A stretch of 64,000 nucleotides of DNA from the NCBI GenBank assembly GCA_014706295.1, contig JACSVZ010000004.1, positions 93,135,548-93,199,547 on the forward strand, written 5' to 3'. The first letter of the stretch is position 1. Every line of letters begins with the position of its first letter. Shown one piece after another: positions 58,101 through 64,000 of the stretch. The notes beneath the pieces are model-generated. The model did not search any database. It worked only from the letters and a program-made list of their open reading frames with translations, and was not told the DNA's origin. A program made the translations under genes and the position numbers. This DNA is from Lycocorax pyrrhopterus obiensis. Lineage: Eukaryota > Chordata > Aves > Passeriformes > Paradisaeidae.

Positions 58101-61100
58101 ACCAGAAACTAATTTGATGGAGTTAAGCTTATGTGAAGCTTTTTCCATTTGCTGTTATTCCATTACGTTGTTCACTACTGTTATCCTACACCCTGTAAAT
58201 GTGAAAAAGTGTCCTTCATATTTCACTTAACCATGCTGTTAAACTTTTCTTTTTCTTGCAAGTCAGCAGAGAAAAAAAGGGAGATTATAAACTAATTAGT
58301 ATCTGGCCACAGAATTTCACAAAGCTTGTCTCTTCAGGCTCTCTGTCTGGTCTGGTTGAGGGATTCAGAAATTTTTGGCAAGACAGGGACAGATGGATAT
58401 TTGCAATACAGTTACTTTGCTTTTCCCTTCAAGGTAATCTAATTCATTAGACTTGTCAGAGTTTAAATATTAGGTCTTTGTTAACCTAGTATGACTGAAA
58501 TGGGTAGAGTTTCACAAGTAGTTCTGCCAGCAGATTGGAAGTTGCAGTCACCAAAAGAGTGGCAGTGATAAGTGTTTGAGAATAAGATAAAGATCAAGAA
58601 CGTCTTTAAGGCAACATAGCTGCAGCTAATGAAAAGACATGTCTACAGCCAAATATAAAAATATATCATAAAACACCAGCTACATTAAAATGGATAAAGA
58701 CCATTCTGAGACATTTAAGATATTACATTTTCCCCTAAACTGGAAAATTTTTATTCTGTGTGTGTATGTTTGAATATAAAGTGATTAGGCAAACAATCTG
58801 ACCCATGTGGTTATAATATGATAACCATTTGGCTGGGAGCCCATCAGGTTGCTTGATTTCTCTTACATTTTGTAAAGTAAGATAACTAAATTCCCAGCTT
58901 CTTGAATGTATTTGCCTTTTGATTAATTATAATAATAATTTATTTTTTTTCTTATCAGGGGCAAGCACCTAAACCCTGATCTAATTTTCAATACTTACTA
59001 ATAATGGCAAATAAAGGTGTGTTTTATTCTGGTAGAACTTTAATGAATAACAGAACATTAGGTAAATAACATCCCAATACTGCCATGTAGCCTAAAAGCT
59101 TTATCATTAAAATAAATTAAAATATTTGTTAAAAGAAATAATATTCCAAGTACACGTCTGACAAATTCTGTTTCAACATAATAAAAATGAAGCATGGGTT
59201 AATATTGGAGCATACATTTTACAAAGGGTTGCAAGAATTTTCTATCAGAAAAGCCACATCATAGCCAGAGAAATATGCCAAAAGGCAAAGCTTTGGCATT
59301 ACTAGAGAACTGGGCTAATGACTAGTGAAATACCTGAACTTTAATCAAGGAGATGGACTGAAATCAGGCTCTGAAAGGTTGTGTATGAACATCTGAATTA
59401 CTTACTAAAATTCTGACTGTGCAGGTACCTATAGCCAAATATCAAAGCATATGGAAGGAGTCTGAAAATGACTAGCATACCCTGAGCTGCTGATTGCAAT
59501 CAAATTCTGTATAACCTTTTAAAAGCAAACACTTATCAAAATTCAGTTCATGTTCTGGCACTATCTAATGTTTCTGTCTTTTTAGATTAATACAACCTGA
59601 AGGCAGCCACTCTGCTCCAAGAAAAGGATCCAGGCTGAAGTGCAACTGATTTCACCAGTAATATACTCAGCATCTACAGAACAACTTGGGAAAAATGTTT
59701 ATTGCCATTTTTATGCCAAGATCCCAGACTGCATTCTGCCTACTTTCCTGCTCTTTGGCCTTTCCTAAACCTTAGCAGTGATGTTCTCATTTCCCTCAAA
59801 ATCCCCATCTACTACAGACTCACTTTTTTACTCACCTTTGAGGCTGGTTCCTGATCCTTTCTTATTCTGTTTGAGTCAGAGTCTGGCAGCTTTTGACACT
59901 CACTATTACATCCTAATTAAAACTGACTCTATTGATCTAGTTCAATCCTTCAAGCTCTTTCTAATCAAAGATCTGGCAGTTCAAGCCAGACTTTACAACA
60001 GCATGTTAACCTACATTCACACCTAGGAAGGGAGGCTGCCTAAGAGGACAATGCAGAGCTACATCTGTAGAACAGTTATCGTCCACACAGGGCCGTTTGT
60101 TGCCTACAAAGAAAACTTGAAGATTTTTGTGGTGAAATGGTAGATTTTCATGGTCAGCTCTTCTTTTTCCAAATCTGTTGGATCCAAAAGTCCATAGCTA
60201 TCTAAATAAGCACTGTCAAGCAACAGAGGTAAAATAACATATTTTACATAAAATCATATATTTTTATTCAACTGAATAATTTCCTTGTCAAATTAGAAAA
60301 TACACAGGAATGGACTGGGAAGTCCAGCTGACCTCTGTGTTCAAATTGAAGAAAACAGATAATATAAAACTGTCACTATCACAGTAAGGCAGGCTCTGAT
60401 TTTGTTTGTAGCCCACCTATGTCAATGTTAATATCACAGCTATAAAATGTGAATTTAGGATGCCAATAGCACTATTTACATGTGAGTTTCCCAGCATCTC
60501 CTCCACCAACTTAGCACTTTTAAGATTCGCACCTTCCAGAGATGAGAGCCTTGTGTTTACCCTTTAGGCAGAACAAGTACCTCCGCATGTCTGTCTGTCT
60601 ACTATGTAGGTAGCAAGTGGATTTGGTTCCTAGCAGCTTTTAATTTGATGATTTCCTTGTAAAGTCAGTTGCCTCTCTTCAGACAACCATGTGAATTTTT
60701 GCAACTGTCCAGCAGATCTCTTGAATTATCATGTTTTTTAGTCAGCCACCACTCTGATTCTGCAGCACTTTATCACAGAAACAGTCAGAGGTAAGTAATC
60801 TCGAACTTCTCTCTTGTAGCACATCCCTCGAGGCACATCAATCCATGTCTCCAGGTAGACAAAATAACTTCTCTGCTGCTAATCTAGGGCTGATGAAACA
60901 ACCTGGAGGTAGGAGGGCACTGCCTGGAGCTGCTTTGTTTCCCCATGGGTCCCCTTGATTGCTGCTCTCTCAGTACCTTCTGTCCTTCCAGACCTGCCTG
61001 CCTGCACTGGCTAAGTGGCTGGCCTAAAGTCAAAATGACCATAACATGAAAAGGTGTGGTTTGGGTGTTTTCTCACCTGTGTCAATAAATCCAGACTGTG

Positions 61101-64000
61101 GAGACAAACAAAGCAATAGAAATAAATTGGCAGCTGTCTCCCAGAAAGCGGTCACAGGGGCAGACACGTGGGTCTGCTGTGAGTGATGCTCTAGGTACGT
61201 GTTGACAAAGCACCAAGGACGTGAGGGAAGAGCTCAGGTCATCATGACCCCAGTACTGTGCTGCAGTCACTGCCCATACAGAGGTGACTGAGATAACAGC
61301 AAAAGCGCAGTAACATGGGAGATGGCTTCTCTCCTCCCCACTGCCCGTGTGTACACCAGTCCCGTATGGCTGCTGTGATGTCAGGAAAGCCAACATGCTG
61401 CAGCATCACACCCGCTAACACCCCAGCTAGCACGTACTCAGGCATGATGCAGCCATCTCTCAGGCTGACCCAGCAAGCACCTCCTTCTTTGTCTCTGGAG
61501 AGCTCTTGATGACTGCCCGTGACACAGAGCAAAATCTGTCACTCTGCACTCAGCCCCGATGCCAGCTAGAGCTGTCATCCGGATGATTGAATTCAATCAC
61601 TAATGGCCCATTTACTTTAAGGAGGCCATTCTGCAATTCAGAAAGGTATCTTGCCTTCAATGGGATGATTTTGCCAGGGAATATATCTATAGCTCCTTTT
61701 CTGTTGATATGCAGTAAGAAAAAGCATGCTTACATAGCCCTCTTCTTAGATATAAGTGTCTGGCCACAAATTTAAAATCATTTAAAAAACTTTAAAAACT
61801 TAAAATCAATTTAAAAACTGCTATCAGCATTTTCTCATTAATGTTATAAGGACAGTGAAAGCCCATGACTTTTCTGCTATTTGCTACTTTCTAGATTGTT
61901 GGTTTATTTACACGTTTTCATCTCTTTTCCAGAACGGAAGATTCATGTATTAATAGATAACCCTTTCATAACTTCATGAGGACCTGGTGTTCTAGAAGGC
62001 AGTCCTCACCGTAAGAGGCTTCTGCTTGAACAGTTTGCATTCCTGGTCCAGCTTAACCCTGCTGGCTTCAGATGGATTGGGAACCACCTGAAACTAAACT
62101 CAGCTTTTCTGATTTTTAGGGGCAGCAGCAGATAACATAGGGCAATAACAATTCAAACACTGTGGGCAGTGATCATTTGACCATAGCCTAAGACATCCCT
62201 CTGATTTTCGTGCTTTTGAAAATTTATAGCTTAAATTTTACTCCATGCAAAAGGGTTCTATAAAGTGATTCCTCAGCAAGATGAGGGGCAGATATAACAT
62301 CAAAAGGAACAGGGGGTTAAAAAAGGAGAAAAAACAGTTCTGGTAACAACAAGGAAGGAACGGGGGCAGAGAAAACAATTCAGTACCTCTATAGTTAAGC
62401 CACTGGTGGGAGAGATTGCTGTGCCCTTCCCAGAATGACTTCTGTAGTTTTGCATGAAGTGAATGACATTGGAAGTTATATATCAACAGGCAATGAAATA
62501 CAACATGACCCCTTGTGCAAGACAAGTGAGTTTCTTGCTTATGAGGTAAGTCTTGCTTACCCTTAGAATCTTCCTGCTCCGATCCCTGCTGCTGGTGCAG
62601 CCCTAATGAGCAGGAAGAGTGGTTCCTTCCAGGTACCTGGAGTGCTTTCCTGGAAAATAAGAGAGTTCATCTCATCTTCTAACTCTCTGGGTAAATGTTG
62701 TGGCCAAGAGGCTTATTAGACAAGGACTGCAGCATCACACCTTGCTCTGCTGCTTGGCTCTGGCACAACACACAGCCCCTACTCAGCACCAGAGCCAGCT
62801 GAGTCCTGAGGACATGAAGGAGTAAAGTCCGTGCTCATAGGTCTGGGGAGGGAAGGATGGGAAGAAGGATTTAAAGACGGCATCTACTTTCAGGCATCTG
62901 ATTTCTTTTTTTAGGATTTGCACCTACTAAATAGCCTGTGGTTAACACTAGTACCACTGGAAAACAACAAACTAAAGCAAAAAGTAAGAGCTATCTCATG
63001 CTGAACTATGATCTGAAATATTCTGCACAAAAGGATTACCACAGGCTTTTCCACATGCTTACAGAAATAGCTTTCCTTCCCTCTGACTCCTCAGTAAAAA
63101 TAAATAAATAAACAAACATGTTCCCTGGGTATCTGACAGCTTGACTAATTGCAAACAAGTTTTCAAATCAGGGACAAAACAGCAAGATTTTCAATCAAGT
63201 CTCTCCACAGTATGTAATTTTAATTTGAAATTTATTGGAAATAAATTAGTGTAATTATCCATTGAATCTAGCATTCATTGACAGTGAGAGAGATTTTAGG
63301 TCAAATGATTAAAATTTAGTATTTTATAAAACAACACTTCCTGTTCAAAGCTGTAAAATGAGTTAATTTACATTAACAATCAATAGTGACCTTGGGTTTA
63401 AGCAGCCAATGTATACAAGTCCCTAAATTCCCTAGGATCTCTCTCTGCACACATACACCACTTGTCATTTGGCCACAGCGTTCATCTCAATGTGCCTTTT
63501 ACATATCTGACCTAACAGCCATGGTTTCAGCCTGTGGCTAAGATTAAATCCTTCTTTGCAGCTGTCTCTGCCTGTGAAGCCCAGCCTCAGCTTTTCTACC
63601 TGGTTTGCAAACCAGCTGCAGTCCCCATAACATTTGCATGAAGCCTGGGAGTGATAAATGCACGTGAAAAACATTATCAATGTATCAGCCAGCACATCAG
63701 GAGCCGATGAGGCACTGAAACGAAATAATGACAGTAAATCACAGCTTTCAGTGAGTTGACGAGCAGCAATATGTTCCACACCACCTAAATCAAAGCCAGT
63801 AGCTCAAATCCTTAAGAGGAAAGTTGAAGAGTGTGGGGACAGTGGCTCAGGCTGTAGAGAGGTCTGCTTTGAAAGGGGAGCCTTGCAGACACAGTCCTGT
63901 CCTGCTTCTGCCTGGTAAATTTTGCATTAGGCTCATTCACAAAACAATTGGGACTATCTGTGGTCTCTCTGCATGCGTTAAAAATTTCCAGTGAAACCCA
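55144..64000. other. AT-rich DNA, no gene recognised
   Basis: Nearly 9 kb without a convincing exon, RNA gene or mobile element. There is a GCTT-type microsatellite at about 57,431-57,456, a TTTAAAAAC low-complexity stretch at 61,765-61,815 and a CTGTCTGTCTAC word near 60,587. The last frame (104 codons, minus, 63779-63465) has no domain. The 63,480-63,770 stretch is balanced in composition and could be conserved non-coding DNA. Confidence 0.5.

Overview
The window reads as non-coding nuclear DNA of a bird, most likely a songbird. The evidence is the repeat content: several CR1 LINE pieces, three LTRs of types I recognise from avian endogenous retroviruses, a tRNA-Ile-derived SINE with a CR1-like tail of the songbird kind, and large amounts of vertebrate telomere hexamer. 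I found no convincing host protein-coding exon. Nearly all open frames are chance frames in AT-rich DNA, frames inside LTRs or CR1, or translations of the six-base telomere repeat.

Layout. 1-11.1 kb: AT-rich single-copy-looking DNA with two adjacent LTRs (about 4.06-4.7 kb and 4.92-5.50 kb) and an old CR1 tail. 11.14-12.40 kb: sense CR1 with a decayed reverse transcriptase. 12.40-12.84 kb: degenerate CCCTAA array. 12.85-18.42 kb: decayed betaretrovirus-like (ERVK) provirus with 220-base LTRs, a tRNA-Lys-type primer site and a frameshifted pol remnant, followed 17 bases later by a 25-N assembly gap. 18.46-24.2 kb: CR1 tail, AT-rich DNA, one probable solo LTR.

24.18-33.05 kb is the most unusual part: about 8 kb of degenerate TTAGGG/CCCTAA arrays interleaved with two repeat families. 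Family 1 is a 360-385 base LTR-like element with a TATA box, AATAAA signal and YY1-like sites. It has seven copies, and the copy outside the array carries a 5-base target duplication. Family 2 is a 150-base element with four copies, two at each end of the block. The hexamer strand flips twice, and element orientation flips with it, as expected for an internal inversion. A 102-base perfect TTAGGG tract lies at 30.74 kb.

33.07-64 kb: AT-rich, gene-poor DNA with CR1 tails, a truncated antisense LTR, the SINE, an intact antisense LTR (42.94-44.02 kb), three CpG-rich patches (45.8, 48.8 and 51.5 kb) and an 11-base minisatellite (51.64-51.77 kb).

No genes act together here. The main interest is the structure and possible transcription of the telomere-like block. 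All family assignments are from pattern recognition, without database searches.
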